Assembly (NCBI RefSeq): GCF_037076345.1
Contig: NZ_AP024702.1
Location: 5,270,001-5,334,000 of the forward strand
DNA length: 64,000 bases
Reading direction: 5' to 3'
Source of the DNA: Haloferula helveola
GTDB lineage: Bacteria; Verrucomicrobiota; Verrucomicrobiia; Verrucomicrobiales; Akkermansiaceae
Shown here: one piece after another, positions 9,201 to 18,192 of the stretch
Numbering within the stretch: position 1 is the first letter of the stretch
How the letters are laid out: every line of letters begins with the position of its first letter
Notes under the pieces: generated by a model
The model's database searches: none
What the model saw: the letters and a program-made list of their open reading frames with translations, nothing else
Told to the model about the DNA's origin: nothing
Program-made: the position numbers and the translations under genes

Positions 9201-12200
9201 GGACCCGGTGCCCTCGATAACCCCTTCCCGTTGGGCGATCATGACGTAGCCGCCATCCTGCTTCTCGACCTTCAGGCCGTCGGACTTGAATCCGGTGAGC
9301 ACGGCAGGCGCCGAAAGCAGATGGAATCGTTCTCCGATCTCCGAAGCGCGGACGCGCACATCGATCTCACCCTTCAACGATTCATCGGTGAGTTCCCAGC
9401 CTTGGACGATCGACTCCGCCGGCTCCATCGAGAACACCCGCTCGCCTAGTCCGAGGAATGCCAATGCAATCATTGTTGCTGCGGCCGCCGGGGTCTTCTT
9501 CAAACCCTTGAAGAATGCGATTGCCTTCGGAAATACGCCCAAGGCGAGGAGCGCGATCCCGAACAGGATGAAAAATGGCACCGCTCCGCCGTGCTGAGCC
9601 AGCACACCGAAGGCGATCAGCGCGACTCCTCCCGCGATCAGCGGACGAACCATCGACTGGCGTCCGACCGTCCTGAGGATCGCCCAAACCAAAAGCCCGC
9701 AACCGACCAAGGCGACAAAGACCCCCGCACCACTGACGAGAGCTTTCCATGGTTCCACATTGTCGACCACGACGTGCAGATCGGCGTTGCCGAGAATCGC
9801 AGGCGCGGTGTACTCCAGCGCCCCCAAACTTACCCTCCGCAAATCGAGCGCCTTGTCGGCCAACACAAAGGCCATCACCGCGGCTCCGATCATGATGGCC
9901 AACCCGAGGATCTGGATCGGGGGGATGCGGGCGAGCACCAACCCGATCACGGCGAACATCAGAAGGAGAGGAGCCCACCGTCGGCCATGGCTGGCGATCC
10001 ACTCGAAGCCGGTCTCGGTGGTGACCGGACGAACGAGTTGGGCACCCTCGGCATCATGGGGAATCAGGCGCCGATTCTCGTCGCCGCGCACCGTCCAGTT
10101 GGCGATGGCGGTTGCTGTGCCGACTTTCGGAGCGTCGAGTTGGATCCGCTCCTCCTCGAAACTCTGGCCATATCGCAGGACCACCTCGACCGCCTCATTG
10201 GGATCCACCTGTCGGGAAAGGGGCACGAGGGTCTTGGCGCCGTCCTTGCGGGCATTGACCCGCTCGCCATCGACGAGCGCCTCCCACAGGTTCGCACCCT
10301 CGGGAAGATTGAACTCAAGGGTGGCCGCACCTTTCGAGCGGGCAAACAGGCGCGCGGTCGTGACGACCTGTCCATCGCGCGACACATGACTGTCGAGCGA
10401 GGCGAAATCGATCACCTCTCCGATCGCCTCGCCGACCTCATACCACTGGATGTCCATCTGAAGGTCGACATCTCCGGCGGTGTACTGCCAAGCGCCGAGT
10501 GTCGGCGCACTGGTGAGCAGGCGGTATTCGGCGGGCAACTCCGTGGCGTCGATCCGAAGCACGGACCCTTCGCTCTTCGTGACGGACGAATTCACCTGGA
10601 GCGGACTGGTCACCTGCACGTAGCCCCGTTCCGATTGCACGCCCAACGGGCGGATCTCGCCAGGCTTCAGTGTTCCGCCCCGGGCGCTCATGGGTTGCTC
10701 GAAAGTCACCAGCAAGATCGACGCGCCAAGGGCGGGACGGGCGAGCGGAACGATGAGTTCCTCACCCTCGCGACGCCAATCGCGCCCGACCCCTTGTCCG
10801 GTCACCTCGATGTTGCCGATACCTTCCGGCACCCGCAGACGCCACTCGTTGGACGGAGCACCAACCACGAAATAGTTGAGGACGACACTGCCGTAAGCCA
10901 CACCCTCCTTCAGCGAGTAGAGATGGAACACGTCCGCCTGCACGCTCTGGGCAAGAGCTTCGACCTTCATCGTGCAGGTCCACGCCTCGTCACGGATCCG
11001 GAATCCCTGCTGAAGTCTCGCCATCTTCTTCGGAAAGTAATCGACCGGGGTTTCGACGAGTCCGGTGACTTCGCCGGGCACGACCCGGTATCCGGCTGCC
11101 GAAGCGACTCCGATGTAACCCCTACTCGACTTGGCTCCGTCATGCCGAAGTCGTGGCAGCGTCCACTCACCTGCAGCGGCTCCCTCATTTCTCTCCAGCT
11201 TCATCTGGATCAACTGCCGCCCACTCACGGCCTCGCTGAAGAGGAACTTCAGCATCCGCATGCCGTCCTTTTCTTCGCTCGCCAGGCTGTAGTCCGCGAC
11301 CGCGGCTCCGGTCACCTCGGCCACCGCGAAGGCGGCGGGAATCCCGACGCTCCACTCGCGCACCGGGGCCTCGCGAATATCCAACTCAAGATCGCTTAGA
11401 ATGCGCCGGTCGGTCTCCCCCATTTCATGGATGGTCACCTCGGACACACTCACTTCCGGCAGCACCTGATCGGCCGCGACCGAATATTCATAGTCCCCTG
11501 AGGGGAATCGGTAGACGAAGACCTGGCGGAAACCCTTCGCCTCGCCACCCGGAAACTGAGCGGGGGCGAGCTGCATCATTCCCTTCTCGCCGACAACCTC
11601 CAACCGAACCGCTCCTTCGTTGGCGATGCGCAGGTAACCACTGTGCCGTAGCGTGCCTTCGGGAAGGAAGCGCATCGGAGCGGCCTTCACGGGAAAAGCT
11701 CCGAGGGCCGACTGGCTAACCACACTCAGTTGTTCCGTGCCCTCGATCGGGCGGCTCAGTTCGACGTCGAGAAAGCGTTTTCCGTCGGCCTCGCGAAGCG
11801 ACCAACCGAGCACCGGATCGCCATCGACCGACAGTACCTCGCCCGGCCCCTCAATCCCGATGCGTACCGTCTCCAGCTTGCCCTGCAGGATCCGGAAGCC
11901 CACTTGCGACGATTGGCGGATCAGTCCGGCTCCGACACGAACCTCGGCAACCTCGCTCGAGGAAAAGAACAAGGCGCCGTCATCTTCCATTCCGGACTCC
12001 TTCCATGCCATCCGCGCGTTGCCTTGTGCGTTCAGGAAACCCAACCAACTCTTGCCCTTCTTCTCGGGCACGAGCTGGCGCCCCGGATCGAAAGTCAGCT
12101 CCTCGCCAAGACCCTCGAGCCGGACCGGAACCACAACCCCGGCCGGGAGGTCGAAGGCAAGCATTCGCCAATCGTCGCTCCGATCGGCGGCCACCTCGAA

Positions 12201-13178
12201 GGTGAGCTCAAGCGGTGCCACGCCAAACGCCTCGCCACTCGCGACCAGTTCGTGAACCCAGGTCTTGCCCTCGCGCGCGAGTCGGACGTGCCAGTTCGGA
12301 CCGGACACCTCACCCGTCAGGGCAACCCCCCTGAGCAAAACCAGCGACGCATCCGCTTCGCGTGTGCGGACGCGGCCGGTGAGAGTGAACGACATGCTCT
12401 TGCCATCCTCGGCCAGCTGTCCGGTGAGACGCGGATCGATCAGTTCGATGCCGGCGGTCTTGCCGGTGTCGGGAACCACTTCGATTCTCATCTTGGCAGG
12501 CCCACTCCCTTGGAAGCGCAGGCCTTCACCTTCCTCGCGCACCATTCCTCCGATCTCGAGCACCTTGCTCCGGAACCCCTGCTCTTCCTGAATGAGCAGT
12601 TTCGACGTGAAGCCGACCGCATCCCCGGCCGCCGGAAGCAACTGTGCGAAAACGGTCTCATCATCCAGGTCGTGGGTCGCGGTCACCGAGAAACGGAACG
12701 TCTTCGGTCCGTCCACCACCGGCGCGGGAGGCGCGATCGGCCGGAACGGCGCGATTCCGTCCCACCACGGATTCACCGTATTGAACGAAGGGCTCTGTGG
12801 CTGCGCGGCCGGCAGTTCGGGAAACAGGTCGAGGAATCGACGTCCATCGGATTCCCGGCGGACCGCCCACGACTTGAGGATCTGGCCTTTCTGGGGCTTC
12901 ACCTCGGTGACTTCTCCATCTCCGGCGAGACCGATCGACAGTTTCTCCGCCCTTCCCTGATGCACGTTCACCGTGAGCTGCATGCTGGTGAGCGCACGCG
13001 AGCCGTTGTGCGAGGCGGTGGTCGAGGCGTCGACCGAATAGAAGAGCGGCGGTTGCTGTTTGATCTTCTCCGCCGGAACCACCGCAACACCTTCACCGAG
13101 GCCCTGCCCGCGGGCATTGAGTGTGATCGCGGCGAGCGCGAGGACTGTCCAGATCCTACTTCCTAACAAGGTCTTCAT
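6291..13178 (-). CDS. Giant secreted/membrane protein of about 2300 residues with repeated beta motifs, function unknown
   Basis: I do not recognise a named family. I prefer the ATG at 13178 (MKTLLGSRIWTVLALAAI, a signal peptide) over the GTG seven codons earlier, because GAGA lies upstream of the ATG. The protein looks extracytoplasmic and rich in beta strands. A degenerate motif of the form VxxVtGxxVxxWxxxxxdGxRxLxL recurs at least seven times, at nt about 12835-12925, 11761-11838, 11236-11330, 10735-10815, 8745-8823, 8208-8297 and 7697-7782. A cluster of about six or seven hydrophobic helices sits in the middle (nt about 9420-9990), and a last helix near the C-terminus (GWFYGGLIGLLAAVILVIG) is followed by a short charged tail. 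It lies directly downstream of the VWA and ECF sigma genes and is presumably in their operon. It has no enzyme motif that I can see. Confidence 0.9.
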   Translation of the reverse strand: MKTLLGSRIWTVLALAAITLNARGQGLGEGVAVVPAEKIKQQPPLFYSVDASTTASHNGSRALTSMQLTVNVHQGRAEKLSIGLAGDGEVTEVKPQKGQILKSWAVRRESDGRRFLDLFPELPAAQPQSPSFNTVNPWWDGIAPFRPIAPPAPVVDGPKTFRFSVTATHDLDDETVFAQLLPAAGDAVGFTSKLLIQEEQGFRSKVLEIGGMVREEGEGLRFQGSGPAKMRIEVVPDTGKTAGIELIDPRLTGQLAEDGKSMSFTLTGRVRTREADASLVLLRGVALTGEVSGPNWHVRLAREGKTWVHELVASGEAFGVAPLELTFEVAADRSDDWRMLAFDLPAGVVVPVRLEGLGEELTFDPGRQLVPEKKGKSWLGFLNAQGNARMAWKESGMEDDGALFFSSSEVAEVRVGAGLIRQSSQVGFRILQGKLETVRIGIEGPGEVLSVDGDPVLGWSLREADGKRFLDVELSRPIEGTEQLSVVSQSALGAFPVKAAPMRFLPEGTLRHSGYLRIANEGAVRLEVVGEKGMMQLAPAQFPGGEAKGFRQVFVYRFPSGDYEYSVAADQVLPEVSVSEVTIHEMGETDRRILSDLELDIREAPVREWSVGIPAAFAVAEVTGAAVADYSLASEEKDGMRMLKFLFSEAVSGRQLIQMKLERNEGAAAGEWTLPRLRHDGAKSSRGYIGVASAAGYRVVPGEVTGLVETPVDYFPKKMARLQQGFRIRDEAWTCTMKVEALAQSVQADVFHLYSLKEGVAYGSVVLNYFVVGAPSNEWRLRVPEGIGNIEVTGQGVGRDWRREGEELIVPLARPALGASILLVTFEQPMSARGGTLKPGEIRPLGVQSERGYVQVTSPLQVNSSVTKSEGSVLRIDATELPAEYRLLTSAPTLGAWQYTAGDVDLQMDIQWYEVGEAIGEVIDFASLDSHVSRDGQVVTTARLFARSKGAATLEFNLPEGANLWEALVDGERVNARKDGAKTLVPLSRQVDPNEAVEVVLRYGQSFEEERIQLDAPKVGTATAIANWTVRGDENRRLIPHDAEGAQLVRPVTTETGFEWIASHGRRWAPLLLMFAVIGLVLARIPPIQILGLAIMIGAAVMAFVLADKALDLRRVSLGALEYTAPAILGNADLHVVVDNVEPWKALVSGAGVFVALVGCGLLVWAILRTVGRQSMVRPLIAGGVALIAFGVLAQHGGAVPFFILFGIALLALGVFPKAIAFFKGLKKTPAAAATMIALAFLGLGERVFSMEPAESIVQGWELTDESLKGEIDVRVRASEIGERFHLLSAPAVLTGFKSDGLKVEKQDGGYVMIAQREGVIEGTGSYQLKVGSPRNGFAVPTGPAAVQTIYARYEKPGWQFEADGAARIREQVVWAGMAGKVTEIQLAAGQPGKVLVRPKKRDASQEEVKFFTEVADLYLPGPGVVNGIHRVAVRPAQGVVDELLLTVPDGFTVGDVYGGPVGRWRFNPETRELRVAIEPAQERPFTFEAATQQAAGSLPVDLKLSPMRVGGSSGSVGMLGLGFGGEAQPEAVEPAGMGEINLDDFPSVLIPMDSKKRPLALLQHAFRYGSDEASVSLKVAPVAPEIRAEMKQTLSLGDDRMVLAADLLATISRAGVFRLTVELPAGMEVESVTGGALSHWTESEVDGVRLLTLNLNGRTMGQQNFSLSLAGPSPGSIEAWPVPRLLLRDAARQRGTLSVVPERGLQVRAVNRSNVSQLDPREMGVPRPGALAFRLLQADWSLELAVQELDPWVTAQVLQQVTLREGQVRTQARLLYRIENAARKSLRVKLPGLDERAAGTVRATGPAVGDFVPIDGEEGVWEIRFQRGVAGETPVDIEFQQQRQSDSKEFAVVPLELTDVRQSSYFIAVEAGGRLNASLGSIPRGWQKLDWNAVPTVLRELRGPEVPDFTFRVAEAEAPLQVALARHGLADAEALRVTAGRLSTLISMDGSSMTAVKLQIEVAEKASLRLRLPGGAKPFNLLVNGEGVPLVRNGDEWLFYVSPSPLGDGPAEVAFTYSLDAGGVGELVAPQLDVPLENLTWDVFVPEGWLLADSSGDFQWTGSDDVGEMSLADYRGYVQQRRDRGKAEAVAELDQGYAWLQAGQQDKAGKVLGKAARNGYLDEASNEDARVQFRNLKMQQAVLGLNTRRQRNYLDNRFNQVDVPNQQIEQAAEENPILQGDYNFDPTQFDRLMAGNSAEETSSLREIANAIVEQQLEMEGAPDALSVDLLGQGRLLRFERSLQVKGDQPMTLQLKLQPERPKGWFYGGLIGLLAAVILVIGCRREKTPEPADKD

Positions 13179-13250
13179 CGATTCTCGGGTGGGGTTCACA
13201 GGGTGCTTTATCGCCGCACGCAGGCGGCTTCTGGGTAAATCCGTGGTAAA

Positions 13251-16200
13251 TTATCGAAGCTGGCCGATCATCCGGTTGAGCTTCTCGACCGGTTCGGCTC
13301 CCGTGTATTTCGCAGCGACATTGCCCACCACCGGTGCCAATTCGCGGAAGTCAACCGCAGCCGCCATCGGGGCATCGCGCAGGCGCTCGGCCGTGAAGGC
13401 AGCCAGACCGGCGAGTTGGAGAGAAGGCGCCGCGCGGTCGAAGGCAGGTGCCTGCGGGTCATAGGGAATGGTCCAGTTCCGCTCGACCATTCGCCCGGTC
13501 GCGGCATCACGGAAGCGCACACGGACTTCACCGACCTCCCCCCGCCCCTCCGGCTTCACTTCGAACTGATAGAGCGCGACTCCCGCCTCTTCCGAAGCCA
13601 TCTCGGCGGCATCCACCGCGTCGTTGCGGAAGTCCTCCTTCTTGAGCCGGTGTTCCTCGAAGCCGATCAGCTTGTAGAGATTTATCCGGTCCGGGTTGAA
13701 AACGACCTGGACCTTCACGTTCTCCGCGGCCGGCCGGAACGCACCTGCCAGTTTCTTCGCAAAGCCCGCGTCGGCTTCCTCGGGAGTGTCGACCACGTAG
13801 TAGCGGCCGTTGCCGTTGCGCGTCAGCCGTTCAAGGAGCCGGTCGTTGAGTCCGTCGGCCCCGAATCCGGCAGCATCGAACGCGATGCCGTTGTTCCGGA
13901 GTTCCTCGACCTTCCGATTCAGTGACTCGGGATCGGCATCACCGAGATTCGCGGCACCGTCGGTGAACAGGACCACCCGGTTCTGGGCGCCGTCGATGAA
14001 CTGGCGGGTGGCGAGCTCGGAGCCGAGCGTCAGTGCATCCTCCAGATTGGTTCCGCCTTCCGCCGGCAGTTGGGCAACCAACCCGTTGAGCTGGGCTGCG
14101 TTGCTTCCGTCCAGGCGGTCCGCCAAAAGCCTCGGCTGACGGGCGAATCCCGCGACGCTGATCTTGTCTCCCGGCTGGAGCAGGCTTGCGAGTTGTTCGA
14201 CTGCTTGGCCGACACCCGCGGCCCGGTCGTCCCGTTCCATGGACCCCGAGTTGTCGAGAAGCAGCGTGAGATTGAGAGGCGTCGACTGGCCGCGTCCCGC
14301 GGCCCCTGTGCGCACGGCCACCCGCATCAGATTCCGCTGGGGAAATGCCGGGTGGGCACTCTGCTCGATCACACATGCCACCGGTTCGCCATTCGCCGGG
14401 GACGGATCGCCGTAGTCGAAGGCGTTGTAGAACTCTTCCGGTCGGATGCCCTCCTTGTCGGGGATCTCGCCCCGTTCCATCGCCGCTGCGGCAACTTTGA
14501 AGGATGAATCGCTGACATGGAGGGAGAAGGTCGAATAGGGCTCGTCGGCCGCCGAAACCTCTTCCATCAGATCAAGTGGCTCGATCACCGGCTCCGGCAC
14601 CGGGTGAAGTTTCGTCAGTTCTTCGACGAGCTCGAGGCTCGTTCCCGTACCCCGGACCAACAGCGTTGAATTTTCCGGGAAGTATTGAACGGAAGAATCG
14701 GGTCCCAGATGGACACCGTTGCGAACGAGAAGATCCCGAACGCTGGTCCTGCCTTGCAGAGCCGCCGAGTCGGTTGGCGCGGCGAACGGATCGTCGACGA
14801 TCACGCCCGCCGTGCTTTCGGTCTCTGTAGCCAGGCGCGCGATGAAGTCCGGCGCGACCTCGAAGGTGCGCGTCTGCAGATCCTCTCCGGCTTCGGTAGC
14901 CGGCTTCACGACCACCGAATGATCGTCGGCGAACCACCTCATCCGTGAAGCTTCCGCGACATAGTTGAGCGCTTCGCCCAAGGGCACGTTCCTCAACCGT
15001 AGCTCGGAAATCCTGGAGTCCGCCTCGCTCCCCCCGCCAAGCTCCATGTCGTTTTCGGGGAGCCGGTCCGGCGTCTTCAGGAACAGGTTGATACCCTCTC
15101 CGCTGGGATCCGCTTCAAGCGCCTTGGCTTTCAACGTATCGAGCGCTTCGGCGACCGATACATTCTTGAAGTCAACCTCGGGGATCACGATCTCATTGAG
15201 CTTCTGCAACTGGGCGGCCTGCGCCACCTCCCGCTTCTCGCCTTCGACCGGAGGCACAGTCATTTCCCAAGAAGCATCAACCTGCGAAAGCAACTCGGCC
15301 CGCGTTTGGTCGTAAGCGGCCCGGTAGTAGCTCGACTGTGCCTCACCGACCTTCTCCAGTCCGCGCCGCGCCGACATATTGTAGGGATCAACCTTGAGAG
15401 CATCCTCGTAGTCCGTTCGGGCGCCATCAAGGTCTCCCAACTCCATCTTGCCTTCGGCTTCGACGAGCGAACTGCGCACCGCCTCAATCTGCTCGTCGTG
15501 CTTGCCCGTCATGGCGGGATTCGTGCGGATCGGATCTTGCAAGGCCTCCTTCGCACGTTTGGCATACTCGTTTCCAGGGTCACGCTTCAGAGCTGAGTCG
15601 AGCAGCTGCTCGGCTTCCTCGTAGCGCCCCATCCGCCGGCTCTCTTCTGCCGACGCGACCTCCGCATCCGCCAGCGACTGCTTGAGGAATCCTTTTCGGT
15701 CCTCCATCAGCGGCGCGTCGGGGAGCACCTCGAGGCTCTCGCGATATCGTTCCCGTGCCTCATCATACTCGCCCCGCGAGTAGGCATCGCGGGCGTCGTC
15801 GCGCTTCCGATCGGATTCCGCGACCGACAACTGCCTACGCAGCATCTCCTGCTCCACCAACTTTGAGTAGCCGCTGATGTTGCCGCTTCCACTTACGGGC
15901 TTCGAGTCGTCAGGCGCATTCCCGCCAGCCAAGGCCCCGTTCCGGCCATCAACCAGCCCGGCATCTGGTACTGCCCGCTCCAAGCGCTCCAATTCAATCC
16001 CGAGCGCCATCGTCGAATCCAATTCCCGGACCTTCTTGTTCTCGGCCTGCCGCTCTTTCTGAAATTGGACAAGGCCCTCGGCGTTCTCAGCAGGCGGTTC
16101 CGGTTGACCGGTAACAGGCGGGATGCGGTCGACAATCATACCTCGAGCGTGCGGCACCTCTCCGCCGCGACCCGCAGTCCGGCCATCTTGATCGGGAACC

Positions 16201-17570
16201 GGGTTGGCGAGCCGCGTCGTTGGCACCGGTCCCGAGTCATCGATCTTGTAGCGGACTTCCTCGGTCGGCAGAGTTGCCGGTGCGGGTGGTGGTTCCGGAC
16301 GGTCTTTGGCAGCGCGGCCTCGGCCGTTCTCAAGTCCGGTAACGAAGTCATCCATGTTCGCGTCGCCAAAAGGGTCGCCGGCCACGTTCGAGTTGCCGTC
16401 GCTCGTGCCGCCATTCACCCCGTAAAACGGATCCACGGCCGGACCTGATGCGACCGATCCTTCCGGATCGGCGGGAGCGTTCACGTTGCCCGCGGTCCCA
16501 CTGTAGAATCGATCGCCACCCGGTTCGCCATCCTTCGATTCGTCTTCGCCGAACAAACGACCTCCGACCGGAATATCTCCGAGGAGCGGGACACCTTTTT
16601 CAGCGGCGACGCCCCCTCCGACCTGCCCGGGACGCCCTGCATCACCGGAATTCATCTTCCAGTTCTTCTCGTCGGTGGAATTGGTATTGAAACCTCCGCC
16701 ACCGCCACCGGTGACACCCCACCCGTTCCCAAAACCGTCGCCATCGCTGAAGACGATGCTGGGTTCCTCAACCGCTTCCGGTTCGGGAACGGGAACGGCG
16801 GCAGGCGCGACGGTGTTCGAGGCGACCGGCGCGTCCTTGTCGCGCTCCAAGACAATCGCGGGCTTCTGCGGAGCCGGCAGGATCCCGTCGATCGACTGCT
16901 CGGCGACCTCGGCATCTCGTGACCGATAGGCGATCGAACCCAAAGAGATCGAATCGTTGGTCTCCACTCCCTCCATTGCGGCAAGCGAATCCTCTTTCCA
17001 ACCGTCCGTCGCCGCTCCCGACTGCCTGGAGAATCGAGGCGAATTGGAGGTGCCATTAGGCAGCTCGGGTGGTTCGTATTCCGTATTGTAGTGGAACTCA
17101 CGAGTGACCTCGACCTGCGCTTGCTCGTCAGCGGCTGCCGCCGAGTAGGCGACAATCATTTCCGGACTCATCTCCACCGAGTTTCCCACCCGACCCATTC
17201 CCGCCATCGCCCCCCAGAACGCGACCGTCAGGACTACCAGCGCGGCGGCGACCGACCACCATGGCATGCTCCGACGCCTGGTCTTCTTCTTCGATTCGTC
17301 GTCCTCGCCTAACAGCTTCATCACCTGCCAGCGTTTCGCCTCGGGCAGGCGCCAATCCGCGTCTGGTTTGTTCTCCCCATTCTCGGCCACGAGGCCGTCG
17401 AGCATGCGGATCCTCCGGACAAACAGCTTCAGTTCCGGATCCTCTTCGACCTGCTTCTCGAGCTCAGCCGCCTCGAACGGCGAAGCCTCGCCAAGAACCC
17501 AGGCGACGATCCGCGCCTCAAGCGCGTCGTCTCCCACCGGTTCCAGTGGCTGGTTCGTGTCGTCGTTCAT
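13251..17570 (-). CDS. Anti-sigma-like transmembrane protein with TPR region and YfbK-type von Willebrand factor A domain
   Basis: Start chosen at the ATG at 17570 (MNDDTNQPLEP), which has GGAGAG just upstream; the reading frame extends further into a repeat that overlaps the sigma gene. Residues 1-100 resemble the cytoplasmic N-terminus of PVC anti-sigma-type proteins (AWVLGEASPFEAAELEKQVE) but lack a zinc-binding HxxxCxxC. One membrane helix lies near 100-126. Then come a long Gly/Pro-rich disordered stretch, a TPR-like helical region (about 590-740) and two secretin/STN-like segments (about 795-890 and 960-1010). A YfbK-type N-domain and a VWA domain with an intact MIDAS (LLLDNSGSM, about 1102) follow, then a DUF3520-like C-terminus. 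Predicted topology is tail in the cytoplasm and VWA outside. It sits between the ECF sigma gene and the giant-protein gene. Confidence 0.9.
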   Translation of the reverse strand: MNDDTNQPLEPVGDDALEARIVAWVLGEASPFEAAELEKQVEEDPELKLFVRRIRMLDGLVAENGENKPDADWRLPEAKRWQVMKLLGEDDESKKKTRRRSMPWWSVAAALVVLTVAFWGAMAGMGRVGNSVEMSPEMIVAYSAAAADEQAQVEVTREFHYNTEYEPPELPNGTSNSPRFSRQSGAATDGWKEDSLAAMEGVETNDSISLGSIAYRSRDAEVAEQSIDGILPAPQKPAIVLERDKDAPVASNTVAPAAVPVPEPEAVEEPSIVFSDGDGFGNGWGVTGGGGGGFNTNSTDEKNWKMNSGDAGRPGQVGGGVAAEKGVPLLGDIPVGGRLFGEDESKDGEPGGDRFYSGTAGNVNAPADPEGSVASGPAVDPFYGVNGGTSDGNSNVAGDPFGDANMDDFVTGLENGRGRAAKDRPEPPPAPATLPTEEVRYKIDDSGPVPTTRLANPVPDQDGRTAGRGGEVPHARGMIVDRIPPVTGQPEPPAENAEGLVQFQKERQAENKKVRELDSTMALGIELERLERAVPDAGLVDGRNGALAGGNAPDDSKPVSGSGNISGYSKLVEQEMLRRQLSVAESDRKRDDARDAYSRGEYDEARERYRESLEVLPDAPLMEDRKGFLKQSLADAEVASAEESRRMGRYEEAEQLLDSALKRDPGNEYAKRAKEALQDPIRTNPAMTGKHDEQIEAVRSSLVEAEGKMELGDLDGARTDYEDALKVDPYNMSARRGLEKVGEAQSSYYRAAYDQTRAELLSQVDASWEMTVPPVEGEKREVAQAAQLQKLNEIVIPEVDFKNVSVAEALDTLKAKALEADPSGEGINLFLKTPDRLPENDMELGGGSEADSRISELRLRNVPLGEALNYVAEASRMRWFADDHSVVVKPATEAGEDLQTRTFEVAPDFIARLATETESTAGVIVDDPFAAPTDSAALQGRTSVRDLLVRNGVHLGPDSSVQYFPENSTLLVRGTGTSLELVEELTKLHPVPEPVIEPLDLMEEVSAADEPYSTFSLHVSDSSFKVAAAAMERGEIPDKEGIRPEEFYNAFDYGDPSPANGEPVACVIEQSAHPAFPQRNLMRVAVRTGAAGRGQSTPLNLTLLLDNSGSMERDDRAAGVGQAVEQLASLLQPGDKISVAGFARQPRLLADRLDGSNAAQLNGLVAQLPAEGGTNLEDALTLGSELATRQFIDGAQNRVVLFTDGAANLGDADPESLNRKVEELRNNGIAFDAAGFGADGLNDRLLERLTRNGNGRYYVVDTPEEADAGFAKKLAGAFRPAAENVKVQVVFNPDRINLYKLIGFEEHRLKKEDFRNDAVDAAEMASEEAGVALYQFEVKPEGRGEVGEVRVRFRDAATGRMVERNWTIPYDPQAPAFDRAAPSLQLAGLAAFTAERLRDAPMAAAVDFRELAPVVGNVAAKYTGAEPVEKLNRMIGQLR

Positions 17571-17579
17571 GGTTCTCTC

Positions 17580-17612
17580 CGTTCGATGTTCAAAGTTGGG
17601 CGTTCGATGTTC
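17580..17612. repeat. Pair of 12-bp direct repeats (GAACATCGAACG on the minus strand)
   Basis: CGTTCGATGTTC occurs at 17580-17591 and exactly again at 17601-17612, a period of 21 bases, separated by 9 bases of unrelated sequence. It lies in the short gap between the sigma stop and the VWA start. Translated in the VWA frame it gives HRTPNFEHRTER, a peptide seen, from memory, as a spurious N-terminal extension in many Verrucomicrobia annotations because similar GAACATCGAAC-type repeats are scattered through those genomes. Function unknown. Confidence 0.75.
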
Positions 17613-17619
17613 GCGCTTG

Positions 17620-18192
17620 CTATCCCTCCGAGCCCTCAATCCCCATACGCCGCAGCGACATGGAGAGCCCCTTCAGGAGGTGGTGCAGCTTGTAGCCGAC
17701 ATTGCCGACCGACAGGCCCGTCCGGGTGCTGATCTGCTCGTATTTCAGGCCTTCATGGTATTTCAGGCGGATCAACGCCTGCTCCTCGTCGGGCAGTTCG
17801 GCTAGCAACAGCCTGACCGCCCCCATGGCCTCCATTCGCGCGAGCTGTTGTTCGGGGCCGCCGGTGTTGTCCCACTCCGGCGGCTCGTCGGTCACCCGCT
17901 CCCGCTTGTGGTCGCGGAGGTGGTTGAGTGACAGGTTCCGGACCGTGCGAAAAAGCCACGCCCTCGGGTTCGCGACCTCGTCCCAATGCTCATGCAGCCG
18001 GACGAAGGCATCCTGGACGATATCCTCGGCCACCTCACGCCGCCCGAGGATTCCGTAGGCGAACCGCAACAGCGGGCCCTCCTCGGCCTCAAAAATCCCA
18101 CGGAGTGTCGGTTTCTCGGGATTCATCGGACCTAGGGTGACCACCGTCGCCGGCTTAGCCTTGGATGACCGGGGCTGTCGGGCGGGTTTCAT
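17620..18192 (-). CDS. ECF-type RNA polymerase sigma factor (sigma-70 family)
   Basis: Group IV sigma factor of about 190 residues. Region 2 is clear (FAYGILGRREVAEDIVQDAF and the following RAWLFRTVRNLSLNHLRD), and region 4 has the helix-turn-helix LKYEQISTRTGLSVGNVGYK. The ATG at 18192 is preferred over a TTG two codons earlier; an ATG at 18126 is also possible and would give a shorter, more canonical N-terminus. It is the first gene of the minus-strand block that continues with the anti-sigma-like VWA protein and the giant protein, so the likely regulator of this sigma is the next gene. No -35 GAAC/-10 GTC autoregulatory promoter could be made out with confidence. Confidence 0.93.
   Translation of the reverse strand: MKPARQPRSSKAKPATVVTLGPMNPEKPTLRGIFEAEEGPLLRFAYGILGRREVAEDIVQDAFVRLHEHWDEVANPRAWLFRTVRNLSLNHLRDHKRERVTDEPPEWDNTGGPEQQLARMEAMGAVRLLLAELPDEEQALIRLKYHEGLKYEQISTRTGLSVGNVGYKLHHLLKGLSMSLRRMGIEGSEG

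Noticed and set aside
9591-11399. Long plus-strand open frame of about 600 codons
   Set aside because: It is antisense to the giant minus-strand gene; the product is Arg/His/Gln-rich without any fold, a typical GC-rich shadow frame.
17571-17639. Longer N-terminus for the VWA protein
   Set aside because: The extension is made of repeat DNA overlapping the sigma gene and lacks a ribosome site; the ATG at 17570 follows GGAGAG.
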